NCBI GenBank assembly: GCA_963740835.1
Contig: CAVUFH010000007.1
Location: 868,001 to 932,000 of the forward strand
DNA: 64,000 bases
Origin: CAVUFH01 sp963740835
Lineage (GTDB): Bacteria > Actinomycetota > Acidimicrobiia > IMCC26256 > PALSA-610
Direction of reading: 5' to 3'
Shown: piece after piece, positions 17,548 through 26,445 of the stretch
How the letters are laid out: each line of letters opens with the position of its first letter
Numbering within the stretch: the first letter of the stretch is position 1
Notes under the pieces: model-generated
Told to the model about the DNA's origin: nothing
Seen by the model: the letters and a program-made list of their open reading frames with translations, nothing else
Database searches by the model: none
Position numbers and translations under genes: made by a program

Positions 17548-19325
17548 AGGACTCCTCCGCACCGTCCGCGCCGAACCGTGACGCTTGCATGTCGAACATC
17601 GTCTTGTACCGACCACTCATCGCCATCAGCTCGGCGTGGGAACCGAGCTCGACCACGCGGCCGTCTTCCACGACGCAGATCCGGTCCGCGTGCCGCACAG
17701 TCGAGAAACGGTGAGAGATCAGGATCGTGGTGCACTGGCGCGTCGCGGCGAGGATGCGGTCGAAGATCTCGGCTTCACCGCGCACGTCGAGCTGCGCGGT
17801 CGGCTCGTCGAGCAGGACGACGCCGGCACCCATTCGCACCGCGCAGAGGGCGCGCGCGAGGGCGACGCGCTGCCACTGACCGCCCGACAGGTCCGTGCCG
17901 CCGGCGTAGCCCCGCGCGAGGACAGTGTCGAGGTCGGCGAGCTCGGCCGCACCGGCCTGCGCGAGCGCAGCGTGGATGTCGGCATCCGGCGCGCCGTTCG
18001 GCGCGACGTTCGCGCGCAGCGGCCACTCGTACCGGATGAAATCCTGGAACACGGCGGTGACCTGCGCGCGCCACGACGCGAGGTCGAGGTCACGGATGTC
18101 GACACCATCGACCTCGATCGCACCTCGTTGCGGGTCGTACAAGCGGCACAAGAGCTTGGCGAACGTGGTCTTGCCCGCGCCGTTCTTCCCGACGATCGCG
18201 AGCGAACTGCCCGCGGGGATCGTGAGATCGAGCCCTTCCAGCACCGGCCGTTCATCCGCGTCGTACGCGAACGTGAGGTCCCGCGCCCGGATCTCGCGTG
18301 CGGGCATGCCGTGGGCGGCGCGCGAACCGGACCTCGAGCGCGCCGATCGGCGCCATCGCCTCGCCGAGGCGCATCGTCGCCGCGACCGGCTGGGCCGCGC
18401 CGTCGAGCGCCCAGTTGAGGCCACCGAACGCGATCGAACTGGTGCCCACCGCCGCGGTGGCGAACACGACCAAGGCCGAGAGCGTGATGCTGCCCGACGA
18501 AGCCGCGCTCGCGAGCGACCAGAACACGAGACCGTTGGCGGCGAGCACCAGCAGGACCGTTCCCGCGACCGACTTCTCGCGCAGACGGGTCGCCCGCCAT
18601 TGCAACTCGAACAGGCGGCGGCGCCGGTTCGCGAACCGATCCACGGTCCAACCCGACAACCCGAACAGCCGAATCTCCTTCGCCGCCGGCGCGTCAACCG
18701 CGAGGCGGTACGAGTATTCGGCGTGCCGCTGCGCGCCACGCACTTCGTCGGTGTTGCGGTCCCGCCACACCGAGCTCTCGCGCAGCAACCAGTGCGTTGC
18801 TGCCCACGCACCGCCGAGCACGAGCGGCGCCCACCAGCGGTAGCGCGCCAGGAGGATCGCCTGCGCGATCCCGCCGGCCATATCGACCAGTCCGACGGCG
18901 ATGAAGTCCATCGCGATCGCGAGCGGCGGCCCCGCGATCCCGAGATCGAAGTCGCGCGCCATCGTGAGATCGTTGGCGAGCGCGGGGCGCTCCAGGTGGG
19001 CCATACCCGGCGGTCCGACGCACGCGCGCATCAGACGATCATGCAGCCACGCCGCGGTGCGACTCCCGAGGTTCGCGCTCACCGCTTGGTGGATCGGCGC
19101 CAACACCTGCAACAGCACGAACACGACACCCATGAAGGCGAGCGGCACACCCAGGGCGTGGCCACCTTCGACCGCGCCGATCACGGCACCCATCGCGATC
19201 GCGAACGCAGCCGGCAGCGCGCCGCGCAAGAGAAGGATCGCCCACCACGTGGCGGCGAGCGACCGATCCGCCTTCGGCAGCACCGCGAAGAACTGCCACT
19301 CGTTGCGGGCCCGCAGCCGCGCCAT
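17531..19325 (-). CDS. ABC exporter half-transporter, frameshifted between domains
   Basis: The membrane part begins at ATG 19325 (ARLRARNEWQFFAVL) with about six helices. The ATPase part has GKNGAGKTT, a canonical LSGGQWQR, GVVLLDEPT and ILISHRFSTVR. The two parts are in different frames, with the break at about 18316-18328. One extra base restores a protein of about 598 residues. Its start overlaps the stop of the SRPBCC-VOC gene (TGATG), and its end overlaps the next ABC gene. It is probably the heterodimer partner of the 15727-17547 product. Confidence 0.87.
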
Positions 19326-20152
19326 CACGGCACCATCGTGGGCCGGGCCTGGGCGAACGTCCAGCGGTGACCTTCGAGGTCCTCGGCGACATAGGCGCGG
19401 TACCCGTGCTGGTGGATCGGTTCGACGATGCGCGCCCCGGCCGCCTCCGCACGCGCGCACTGGGTATCGAGGTCGTCGACGAACACCCACGTCATGTGCG
19501 TCACGCCGGACTTCGACGCCGGGAGCGCGTCGCCGGCGAGCGGGAACACAAGGACGGAGCCGCTCCCGATGCGGAACTCGATCCACGTCGTGCCCTCGTC
19601 GAACGTGGTCGCGGGCTCGAAGCCGAACGCGTCGATGAGCCAGCGGGCTGCCGCAACCGGGTCGCGGTAGTACAGCGCGACCTCGACCCGTGACTGCTCC
19701 TGGATGTCGCGCGACACGGTGTCGCGTTGCGCGCACCAGCGGACATACCAGTCCTGCGCGCGGCGCACGAACGAGAAGCTGCCGGTGACGTCCGGGTTGC
19801 CGCCGGGCAGCACCCGCGCGTGCACCTGCACGTTGGTGCCGGCCTCGATCGGCGCGAAGTGGACATCCACTTCGACGTCGTCGACCGAGCTCAACCACTG
19901 CAACCGAGCGCCGGGCTCCCACACCGTGATTCGTCCGAGTTCGAGCACGTCGCCGATCTCGTCGTCATACACCTCGAGAATGCGGCCACCGACGCCAGGT
20001 TCGCACCGGCGCGCGATCGCGCGCGCCGAGTCGTAGTAGCTGATCGGTGTCCGCATCCACCAGTTGTCCATCTCGTCGGTGAACGCCGTGAACGCGGTTG
20101 CGGGATCGACGCTGACGTCGACCGTGCATGTGACCGCGGGGAGCTCGGTCAT
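19325..20152 (-). CDS. Fused SRPBCC-VOC protein
   Basis: The ATG at 20152 overlaps the ArsR stop (ATGA). Residues 1 to about 150 form an AHSA1-like SRPBCC domain (DPATAFTAFTDEMDNWW, GVGGRILEVYDD, GRITVWEPGARLQW). Residues from about 155 form a VOC domain (VALYYRDPVAAARWLIDAFGF, MTWVFVDDLDTQCARAEAAG, EDLEGHRWTFAQ). The same two domains are separate genes at 9652-10504. It is cotranscribed with two ABC half-transporters, which suggests a ligand-handling role in an export or tolerance function. That is inference. Confidence 0.88.
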   Translation of the reverse strand: MTELPAVTCTVDVSVDPATAFTAFTDEMDNWWMRTPISYYDSARAIARRCEPGVGGRILEVYDDEIGDVLELGRITVWEPGARLQWLSSVDDVEVDVHFAPIEAGTNVQVHARVLPGGNPDVTGSFSFVRRAQDWYVRWCAQRDTVSRDIQEQSRVEVALYYRDPVAAARWLIDAFGFEPATTFDEGTTWIEFRIGSGSVLVFPLAGDALPASKSGVTHMTWVFVDDLDTQCARAEAAGARIVEPIHQHGYRAYVAEDLEGHRWTFAQARPTMVP

Positions 20153-20487
20153 GACGTCTCCTTCCCTTCCACATGACGCTTGAACGATTGCAACTGCTCG
20201 TTCCAATGGGCCTGCACCTGGTCGAGCCACGCCTGCAGCGCGACCAGCGAGTCCGGCCGCAGCCGGAACACGCGCACCCGTGCGTCCGTGGGGACCCGTT
20301 CGTCCACGACGACGCCGGCTTCCAGGAGGATCCGCAGGTGGCGACTCATGGCCGGCGGCGTCGTGCCCGCGGCCGCGGCGAGCTCACCGGCCCGGTGGGG
20401 TCGATCGCCGAGCAACTGCACCACCCGGCGCCGGGTCGGGTCTGCGAGCGCCTCCAGCAACGAGTCCACGACGGGTTCGTTCTGCAT
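20149..20487 (-). CDS. ArsR-family winged-helix repressor (second copy)
   Basis: About 112 residues. It has LLEALADPTRRRVVQLLGDRPHRAGELA and TTPPAMSRHLRILLEAGVV, close to the repressor at 9296-9655. There is no obvious Cys metal site. The start at ATG 20487 (MQNEPVVDS) lies eight bases after a good -10 element, so the message is probably leaderless. It heads an operon with the SRPBCC-VOC gene and two ABC genes. Confidence 0.87.
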   Translation of the reverse strand: MQNEPVVDSLLEALADPTRRRVVQLLGDRPHRAGELAAAAGTTPPAMSRHLRILLEAGVVVDERVPTDARVRVFRLRPDSLVALQAWLDQVQAHWNEQLQSFKRHVEGKETS

Positions 20488-20490
20488 TGC

Positions 20491-20502
20491 ATAAATAGTT
20501 AT
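20491..20502. promoter_or_regulatory. AT-rich imperfect dyad overlapping the arsR-type promoter
   Basis: ATAAATAGTTAT is a 12-base near-palindrome with one symmetric mismatch pair, placed over the -10 of the second ArsR gene. It stands out in a GC-rich background. Operator function is inferred from position. Confidence 0.35.
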
Positions 20503-20524
20503 CAGATTCTTGAACAACTCTCAA
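20496..20524 (-). promoter_or_regulatory. Promoter of the second ArsR operon
   Basis: Read on the minus strand, TTGAGA (20524-20519) and TAACTA (20501-20496) are separated by exactly 17 bases. The ATG at 20487 follows eight bases after the -10, as expected for a leaderless transcript. Confidence 0.6.
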
Positions 20525-20555
20525 CCACCGGCCCGAACGTGACGACTCGCGAGGT

Positions 20556-22427
20556 ATGGCACCCGCGTCCGCGGCCGGTACGCGGCTCCGTCACGAGCCC
20601 GCGCTGGACGGGCTGCGCGGGCTCGCCGTCATCGCGGTGCTCGCGTTCCACGGTGGCCACCTGCGCGGCGGCTACCTCGGCGTCGACGCGTTCTTCGTGC
20701 TCTCCGGGTTCCTGATCACGTCGCTGCTGCTCGCCGAAGCGGGCGGCGCCGGCCGGATCGCGCTGGGCCCGTTCTGGGCCCGGCGCGCGCGGCGACTCCT
20801 CCCCGCGCTCGCATGCGTCATCGGCGCGGTGGCGCTCTACGCCGCCTGGATCGCGCAACCCGAGGAGTTGGCATCCATCCGCGGTGACGCGCTCGCGACG
20901 CTCGGCTATGTCGCGAACTGGCGCGCGATCTTCACGCACAACGACTACTGGGCGATGTTCCGCAGCCCGTCGCCGCTCGAGCACACGTGGAGCCTGGCGA
21001 TCGAGGAACAGTTCTACCTGATCTGGCCGCTCGTTGTCGTCGTGCTCCTGCGCGGGCGCGACCAGGGTCAGGGCGCACGCCGCATCCTCGTCGCGTCGCT
21101 CGCACTCGCCGCGTTCTCGTTCGTCTTCATGCAGATGTCGTACGACGCCGGCAACCCGTCGCCCGCCTACTACAGCACCGTCACCCGCATGGGTTCGATC
21201 CTGCTCGGTGCGGCGCTCGCCGCGTGGCTCGCGCGCCCGGGTGCCCGCGCATCGCGCACGACCCGTGACAACGGCGTGGGCCGCCGCGCGCTCGAGATCA
21301 GCGCGCTCGTCGCAGTGGTCGGGCTCGCGCTCGCCTGGACCCGACTCGAAGGCGGCTCAACCACGCTGTACCGGGGTGGACTGTTGCTGTGCGCGATCGC
21401 GACGACTGTCGTGATCGCCGCGGCCGTGCACCCGCGACGCGGACCGGTCTCTCGAGCGCTCTCCTTCCGGCCGCTGTGCGCGGCGGGACTCATCAGCTAC
21501 GGCTTGTACCTCTGGCACTGGCCCATCTACGTGTACCTCGACTCGGATCGCGTGCACCTCACGGGTTGGCCGCTCCTGGCCGTGCGCGTGGGCGTGACAC
21601 TCGTCGCCGCGGTGCTCTCGTATCGCTTCGTCGAGCAGCCGATCCGACTCGGCACCGGCGCGCCCACCCGGATCCGGCGACTCGCACCCGCGCTCGCGGC
21701 CGTGCTCGTGCTCGCCGTGTTCGTGTCCACCAACGGCGCGCCAACCACACCAGCCGCAGCCGCGACGAACGTACGCGGTGGAATCCTCGTCGTCGGCGAT
21801 TCGGTCGCCGGTTCGCTGAGACCTGGCCTCGACGACCTCGGGCCACCTGTCGCCGAGTCGTGGTCGCCCGGATGCCGTCTCATTTCCGGCGCGTTGCGCT
21901 TCGAGAACCTCTTCACGCACGACTGCTCATGGCGCAAGGACTGGTCCGCGATGGTGGACCAACAACGCCCGGAAACGGTAGTCCTCGTTCCGGCGGTGTG
22001 GGATCTGTTCGATGTGCGGCCTCCGGGGACGAGGTCCTATCTCGTCCCGGGCACCGCCGCGTGGGAGCGCACCTACGCAACTGCGCTGGAGTCGGCTCTC
22101 ACCGTGCTCGGCTCGACCGGCGCCCACATCGTGCTCCCGACCTTGCCCTGCGTCGGGACCGTGCCCGGCGCCAAGGCGAACGTCGGCTCCGCGCTCGACC
22201 GCGCACGCGTTCGAGCCGCCAACACGGTGATCGCTCACGTTGCGGCACGGCATCCGACGAAGGTCTCCGTCCCCGACCTGTTCGCGTTCCTGTGTCCGAG
22301 CGGGAAGTACCAGGAGGGTGTCGACGGCGTCAGCTCGGTCCGTAGCGACGGCGAGCACTTCACGGCCGACGGCGCGGCGGCCGTCGCGCAGTTCCTCCGG
22401 CCGTACATCGTGACGACAAGCCGTTAG
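20556..22427 (+). CDS. Acyltransferase-3 family membrane protein with C-terminal SGNH domain
   Basis: A 623-residue protein. The OafA-like acyltransferase-3 part has RHEPALDGLRGLAVIAVL, GVDAFFVLSGFLITSLLL, and TWSLAIEEQFYLIWPL, with about ten membrane helices. From about residue 400 an SGNH-hydrolase-like domain follows (ILVVGDSVAGSLRPGL, then DGEHFTADGAAAVAQFL with a late Asp/His). Such proteins O-acetylate cell-surface glycans. It is divergent from the ArsR operon. Confidence 0.9.
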   Translation: MAPASAAGTRLRHEPALDGLRGLAVIAVLAFHGGHLRGGYLGVDAFFVLSGFLITSLLLAEAGGAGRIALGPFWARRARRLLPALACVIGAVALYAAWIAQPEELASIRGDALATLGYVANWRAIFTHNDYWAMFRSPSPLEHTWSLAIEEQFYLIWPLVVVVLLRGRDQGQGARRILVASLALAAFSFVFMQMSYDAGNPSPAYYSTVTRMGSILLGAALAAWLARPGARASRTTRDNGVGRRALEISALVAVVGLALAWTRLEGGSTTLYRGGLLLCAIATTVVIAAAVHPRRGPVSRALSFRPLCAAGLISYGLYLWHWPIYVYLDSDRVHLTGWPLLAVRVGVTLVAAVLSYRFVEQPIRLGTGAPTRIRRLAPALAAVLVLAVFVSTNGAPTTPAAAATNVRGGILVVGDSVAGSLRPGLDDLGPPVAESWSPGCRLISGALRFENLFTHDCSWRKDWSAMVDQQRPETVVLVPAVWDLFDVRPPGTRSYLVPGTAAWERTYATALESALTVLGSTGAHIVLPTLPCVGTVPGAKANVGSALDRARVRAANTVIAHVAARHPTKVSVPDLFAFLCPSGKYQEGVDGVSSVRSDGEHFTADGAAAVAQFLRPYIVTTSR

Positions 22428-22445
22428 TTCTGCTCGCATCGGTGT

Positions 22446-22489
22446 GGAACACTGCGCGCGTTCTGACACGCGCCAGTGCCCAGTGTTCC
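22446..22489 (+). terminator. Nested hairpin after the acyltransferase gene
   Basis: GGAACACTG at 22446-22454 pairs with CAGTGTTCC at 22481-22489. An inner GCGCG/CGCGC pair strengthens the loop. It starts 18 bases after the acyltransferase stop. There is no T-tract, so an intrinsic terminator is only likely. Confidence 0.45.
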
Positions 22490-22502
22490 GTGCCGACACC
22501 CC

Positions 22503-23006
22503 ATGCCGAACATCCACGCCGCGCCGCTGAAGCTATGGGGCGAAGCCCCGGGGGGATCGCCCGCGGCGCTGCCGTGGAGTTGGGTGGTCGAACGGCTGCA
22601 GGTCACCGAGGACTACTGGTTCGTGACCGCCGGGCCGCGCGGGCCCAACCCGCGGCCGGTGTGGGGACTCTGGCTCGACGAGCGGCTGCTCCTGAGCGTC
22701 GGGTCCCCGACGCATCTGCACAACGTGCGGAAATCGAACCGCGTCGCCGTCCACCTCGGTGACGCGCACGACGTCGTCATCGTCGAGGGCACCGCGCGCC
22801 AGGAGATGGACGAGCACGAGCTCGCGCGTCTGGTGCCGCCCTACAACCAGAAGTACGACTGGAACTGGGAGAAGGGCCAGGACTTCGGCGCGATCTTCGC
22901 GGTCCGGCCTGCGATCGTCTTCGCCTGGCGCGCCGCGCCCAACGAAGACGCGCAGACCTCGCCGTTCCCGCTCGCCGCCGGGAAGTGGACGTTCACCGAC
23001 GAGTAG
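22503..23006 (+). CDS. PPOX-class flavin-binding split-barrel protein
   Basis: About 167 residues. VERLQVTEDYWFVTAGPRGP, PRPVWGLWLDERLLLSVG, NVRKSNRVAVHLGD and VVIVEGTARQ form the split-barrel pattern of pyridoxamine-5'-phosphate-oxidase-like proteins. These bind FMN, F420 or heme. The exact cofactor and substrate are not readable. It starts at ATG 22503 and ends overlapping the convergent LysR gene by 14 bases. Confidence 0.85.
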   Translation: MPNIHAAPLKLWGEAPGGSPAALPWSWVVERLQVTEDYWFVTAGPRGPNPRPVWGLWLDERLLLSVGSPTHLHNVRKSNRVAVHLGDAHDVVIVEGTARQEMDEHELARLVPPYNQKYDWNWEKGQDFGAIFAVRPAIVFAWRAAPNEDAQTSPFPLAAGKWTFTDE

Positions 23007-23885
23007 GCCGTGGTCGCGGCGGTCGCGCCATCTCGACGAAGGCACGCGCCGCCGGGCTGAGCGGTACCGCGCGGTGTAGGAGCCCGATCGTGCGGGTGAG
23101 CGCGGGCACCAATCGGGCGAGCTGCGCGCCGCGCGTCGCCAGCTCGTCCGCGGACCGCGCGGCAAGAAGCCGATGCCGGCCCCGTCGAGCACGAGCGGGC
23201 CGATTGCTTCGCGTTGCGACGTCTCGACCGCGATCGTGGGCTGCACGCGCGCGGACGCGAGCGCGCGGTCGAGCAGATCGCGGGTCGACGTGCCGGCCGG
23301 CGTCGTGATCAACGGCAGCCGCGCCAGTTCCGCGACCGGCAGCCGCCCCTCGCGCGCGAGCTGGGTATCGGGCGGGCACACCGCGACGATCTCCTGCCGT
23401 TCGAGCCGCAAGGTGACGAGCGAGTCGTCACGGGGTGGGAGCTCGGTCAGGCCCAGCTCGCTCTGACCGACCGCGACGCGCCGCTCGAGCGCGGCGTTGT
23501 CCTCGGGGTCGGCGATGTGCACGGACACGCCAGGGTGCGCGGATCGGAACCGCCCGATCAGGCCCGCGAGAGGCTCCGCGACCAGCGTCGGCAGCGCCAC
23601 CAGGTCGAGAGTGCCGCTCCGGAGCTCGCGCACCGCGGCCACCGCGTCGAGCGCGGCGTCGCGATCACGGAGGAGCTGGCGCGCGGGACCGAGCAACGCC
23701 TCGCCCGCGGCCGTGAGCCGCACCGAGCGCCCCGCCCGCTCGAACAGGTGCACGTCGAGCTCTCGCTCCAGCCGGTGCACTCCTTCTGACAGCGAAGGCT
23801 GGGCCACGTCGAGCGCGGCCGCGGCCCGGGTGAAGCTGCCGTGGTCCACCACCGCGCAGACGTACTCGATCGGCCGCAGTTCCAT
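22993..23885 (-). CDS. LysR-family transcriptional regulator, frameshifted
   Basis: The N-terminal helix-turn-helix is VVDHGSFTRAAAALDVAQPSLSEGVHRLERELDVHLFER, followed by the periplasmic-binding-protein-like effector domain. The frame is lost at 23156-23163; one missing base in TTGCCGCGCGG would restore LPARSADEL and the C-terminal LSPAARAFVEMAR, about 297 residues. It is divergent from the TauE-like permease at 23928, its likely target. Confidence 0.87.
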
Positions 23886-23899
23886 AGCTATATCCTATG
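23883..23899. promoter_or_regulatory. LysR-type dyad between lysR and tauE-like genes
   Basis: CATAGCTATATCCTATG is an inverted repeat of CATAG and CTATG around seven bases and fits the T-N11-A pattern of LysR boxes. It overlaps the LysR start codon and lies 28 bases before the divergent permease ATG. Confidence 0.55.
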
Positions 23900-23927
23900 T
23901 GATCGGTAGGTCACCAGCGCTCGCACT

Positions 23928-24716
23928 ATGGATACTGCAGCTGGTCCAATGGACGGAGTGGATCCGCACCAGCTCCTGATCGCCCTTGCCGTCGGCGCAC
24001 TCGTCGGACTTGCGAGCGGCGCGTTCGGCAAGGGGGGATCCGCGCTGGCCACTCCCCTCCTCGCCGCGTTCGGCATCCCGCCGATCATCGCCGTCGCCTC
24101 GCCGCTGCCGGCCACGATCCCCGCAACCGCGATCGCGGGGCGCACGTATGCACGCGCCGGGATGTTCGACTGGCGCGTGGTCCGCATCGGCGTCATCGTC
24201 GGCCTGCCGCTCACCGCGGCCGGCGCGCTCCTCACGCGCTGGGTACCGGGTGAACCGCTCGTGCTGGGCAGTGAGCTGCTCGTGCTCGCGCTCGCGTTGC
24301 GAATGCTGCTGCGATCGCAGACCACCGAAGCGCCGGAGACCGTGCCGGCTCCGGAGCCACCGCTGCCACGCGTCGTCGGAACCGTCGCCGCGGTCGCGTT
24401 CGTGTCCGGACTGCTTGCGAATAGCGGTGGCTTCCTGCTCGCGCCGCTCTTCGTCGCGGTGCTGCACATGCCGTTGAAGCGCGCGCTCGGCACGTCTCTG
24501 GGCATATCACTCGCGCTGGCGATCCCCGGCACCATCGTCCATGCCGCGCTCGGTCACATCGACTGGTCCCTGACGATCGCGTTCGGCATCGCGTCAGTTC
24601 CGTTCGCGCGGCTCGGCGCGCACCTCAGCATGCGGGCGAGCGCACGTGGGTTGGCCCGCACCTACGGGATCGCCCTCGCGCTCGCGTCGACGTTCGCACT
24701 GGTCGCGACGCACTGA
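23928..24716 (+). CDS. TauE/SafE-family sulfite exporter-like permease
   Basis: A 262-residue membrane protein with about eight helices. LIALAVGALVGLASGAFGKGG near the N-terminus and RALGTSLGISLALAIPGTIVH in the second half match the two TauE repeats. The family exports sulfite, sulfoacetate or related anions. The substrate is uncertain here, although a sulfite-oxidase-like enzyme lies nearby at 26446-28072. An in-frame ATG at 23949 is an alternative start. Confidence 0.87.
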   Translation: MDTAAGPMDGVDPHQLLIALAVGALVGLASGAFGKGGSALATPLLAAFGIPPIIAVASPLPATIPATAIAGRTYARAGMFDWRVVRIGVIVGLPLTAAGALLTRWVPGEPLVLGSELLVLALALRMLLRSQTTEAPETVPAPEPPLPRVVGTVAAVAFVSGLLANSGGFLLAPLFVAVLHMPLKRALGTSLGISLALAIPGTIVHAALGHIDWSLTIAFGIASVPFARLGAHLSMRASARGLARTYGIALALASTFALVATH

Positions 24717-24761
24717 CCCGCTCGAGCGGGCTCCCGCGCTCCGAGCTTCTAGGCTCGGGCG

Positions 24762-25355
24762 ATGCCGGACTCGGAACCCCGCGCCCACGACGTGGTGCTG
24801 GTCCGGCACGGCGAGACCGAGTGGAGCCGGTCCGGGCGCCACACCAGCCGCACGGACCTGGACCTCACGGATGGCGGCCGCGCGGCCGCTGCCGCGCTCG
24901 CCCCCGTGCTCGCGCGACGGTCGTTCGCGCTCGTGCTCGCGAGCCCGATGCAGCGGTCGCTGGAGACTGCTCGACGCGCCGGCTTCGATGCACCGGCGGT
25001 ACGCGATGACCTCCGCGAGTGGGACTACGGCGAGTACGAAGGTCGCACCACAGCGGCCATCCGCCGAGACGTGCCGGACTGGACCGTGTTCACCCATCCG
25101 GTCCCCGGCGGCGAGACGATCGACGCCGTCGCGGCACGCGCCGATCGCGTCATCACCGAGGCGCGCGCCGCGCCTGGCGCGGTGCTGATCTTCGGACACG
25201 GCCATGCGCTGCGCGTGCTCGGCGCACGGTGGTGCGACTTCCCGCAGTTGTACGCGCGCAACCTCGCCCTGCAGCCCGCATCCGTATCGGTGCTGACGTA
25301 CGAACGGGAAACGCCTGTGCTCGGTCAGTGGGATTGGCGGCCCGACATCGATTGA
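24762..25355 (+). CDS. Histidine phosphatase (phosphoglycerate mutase-like)
   Basis: A 197-residue cytoplasmic protein. The RHG motif with the phosphohistidine is LVRHGETEW at about residues 13-21. A second conserved element is LASPMQRSLETARRAG, and the second catalytic His is in IFGHGHALRVL. Members hydrolyse phosphate esters; the substrate is unknown. It overlaps the 3' end of the convergent acetyltransferase gene by 31 bases. Confidence 0.9.
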   Translation: MPDSEPRAHDVVLVRHGETEWSRSGRHTSRTDLDLTDGGRAAAAALAPVLARRSFALVLASPMQRSLETARRAGFDAPAVRDDLREWDYGEYEGRTTAAIRRDVPDWTVFTHPVPGGETIDAVAARADRVITEARAAPGAVLIFGHGHALRVLGARWCDFPQLYARNLALQPASVSVLTYERETPVLGQWDWRPDID

Positions 25356-25633
25356 TACTCGGGGTGGTCCTGCACGTAATCGACCACGTAGGAACACTGC
25401 GCGACGATGTCACGACCGGCCGCGCGGACGTCGGCCAGTGCGACGCCGACGAGCTGGGCAGCGATGCCGCGCCCACGAAGCGCGGGCTCCACCTCGGTGT
25501 GCGGGAACTCGACCCGGTCACCGACGACGCGGTAGTCGGCGATACCGACGACGCGTTCGTCGAGCAGCGCCTCGTAGCGCGAACGCTCGCGGTTGTCGCG
25601 CACGGTAACTTCGACGGAACTCTCGACGGGCAT
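25325..25633 (-). CDS. Small GNAT-type N-acetyltransferase (YjdJ-like)
   Basis: A 102-residue single-domain protein. RYEALLDERVVGIADYRVVGDRVEFPHTEV is followed by the acetyl-CoA loop ALRGRGIAAQLV and a C-terminal YVVDYVQDHPEYQ, the hallmark of the short YjdJ/GTLF1-type acetyltransferase group. The target is unknown. Confidence 0.85.
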   Translation of the reverse strand: MPVESSVEVTVRDNRERSRYEALLDERVVGIADYRVVGDRVEFPHTEVEPALRGRGIAAQLVGVALADVRAAGRDIVAQCSYVVDYVQDHPEYQSMSGRQSH

Positions 25634-25754
25634 GCGGCCTCCTCGCGGGACAGTCTCCTACCCGCACCAACGCGAGCGCATTCCCACGTGCGCGCCCACG
25701 GTGGGGTGCCCGGAGGCACCCGACCGCACTGCAGCACAGGAACTGAGGACAGGG

Positions 25755-26402
25755 TCAGCTCGCCGGCGGCGACAGCACACCGTCGATGACGTAGACCGTC
25801 GCGTTCGCCGTCTGTACGTTGCCGCACACGACCTTGGCACTGCCGTTCACGATGAAGTCTTCACCGGAGCCGGAGACCGTGACGTCCTGCCCTTCGAGGG
25901 TCTTGTGCGTGCCCGCCAGCGCGTCCGGCGCGATCCGTCCCTGCACCACGTGGTACGTGAGCACCTTGGTCAGGGCGCCGGTCGGGTCCGCCATCGCCGC
26001 CTGCAGCGCGGACTGGTCCATGGCCGCGAACGCGGAGTTGGCCGGTGCGAAGACGGTGAGCGCGTCGGCGGAGTTGAGCGTGTCGCCCAAGTTCGCCGCG
26101 GTCACCGCGGACACGAGCGTCGACAGCAGCGGGTTGTTCGATGCCGCGGTCGCGACCGGGTCGTCCGCCATCCCGGTGACGCTGCCTTCGCCGGCGGTCG
26201 GCACCTGCGCGCACGCGGCACCAAATGGGGCGTCGGTGGTGGACGAGTTGCCGTCCATCGTCGACGACCCAGTGGTCGACGCTGTCGTCTGGGCGCTGCT
26301 CGCGCTGTCGTCGTCATCGCCACCACACGCGGCCATGACGGCGGTGAGTGAGATCGCAACCGCGATACCGGCGACCAATTTCTTGCGCGATGTACCAAGC
26401 AT
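25755..26402 (-). CDS. Fasciclin-domain lipoprotein
   Basis: About 215 residues. The start at ATG 26402 is set by AGGAGGAAC. A signal peptide with lipobox VMAAC is followed by a GGDDDDS-rich linker. A single FAS1 domain follows (NNPLLSTLVSAVTAANL, LTVFAPANSAFAAM, LTYHVVQGRIAPDAL, VYVIDGVL). It is exported and lipid-anchored. It lies 43 bases downstream of the sulfite-oxidase-like gene, so the two probably form an operon. Confidence 0.9.
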   Translation of the reverse strand: MLGTSRKKLVAGIAVAISLTAVMAACGGDDDDSASSAQTTASTTGSSTMDGNSSTTDAPFGAACAQVPTAGEGSVTGMADDPVATAASNNPLLSTLVSAVTAANLGDTLNSADALTVFAPANSAFAAMDQSALQAAMADPTGALTKVLTYHVVQGRIAPDALAGTHKTLEGQDVTVSGSGEDFIVNGSAKVVCGNVQTANATVYVIDGVLSPPAS

Positions 26403-26445
26403 TTGACAGTTCCTCCTGTTGGCTTCGGGGGGTCTCTCGGCGAGA

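Noticed and set aside
15685..18039. Long plus-strand frame of 784 codons
   Set aside because: It mirrors the ABC transporter genes, which have complete Walker motifs on the other strand.
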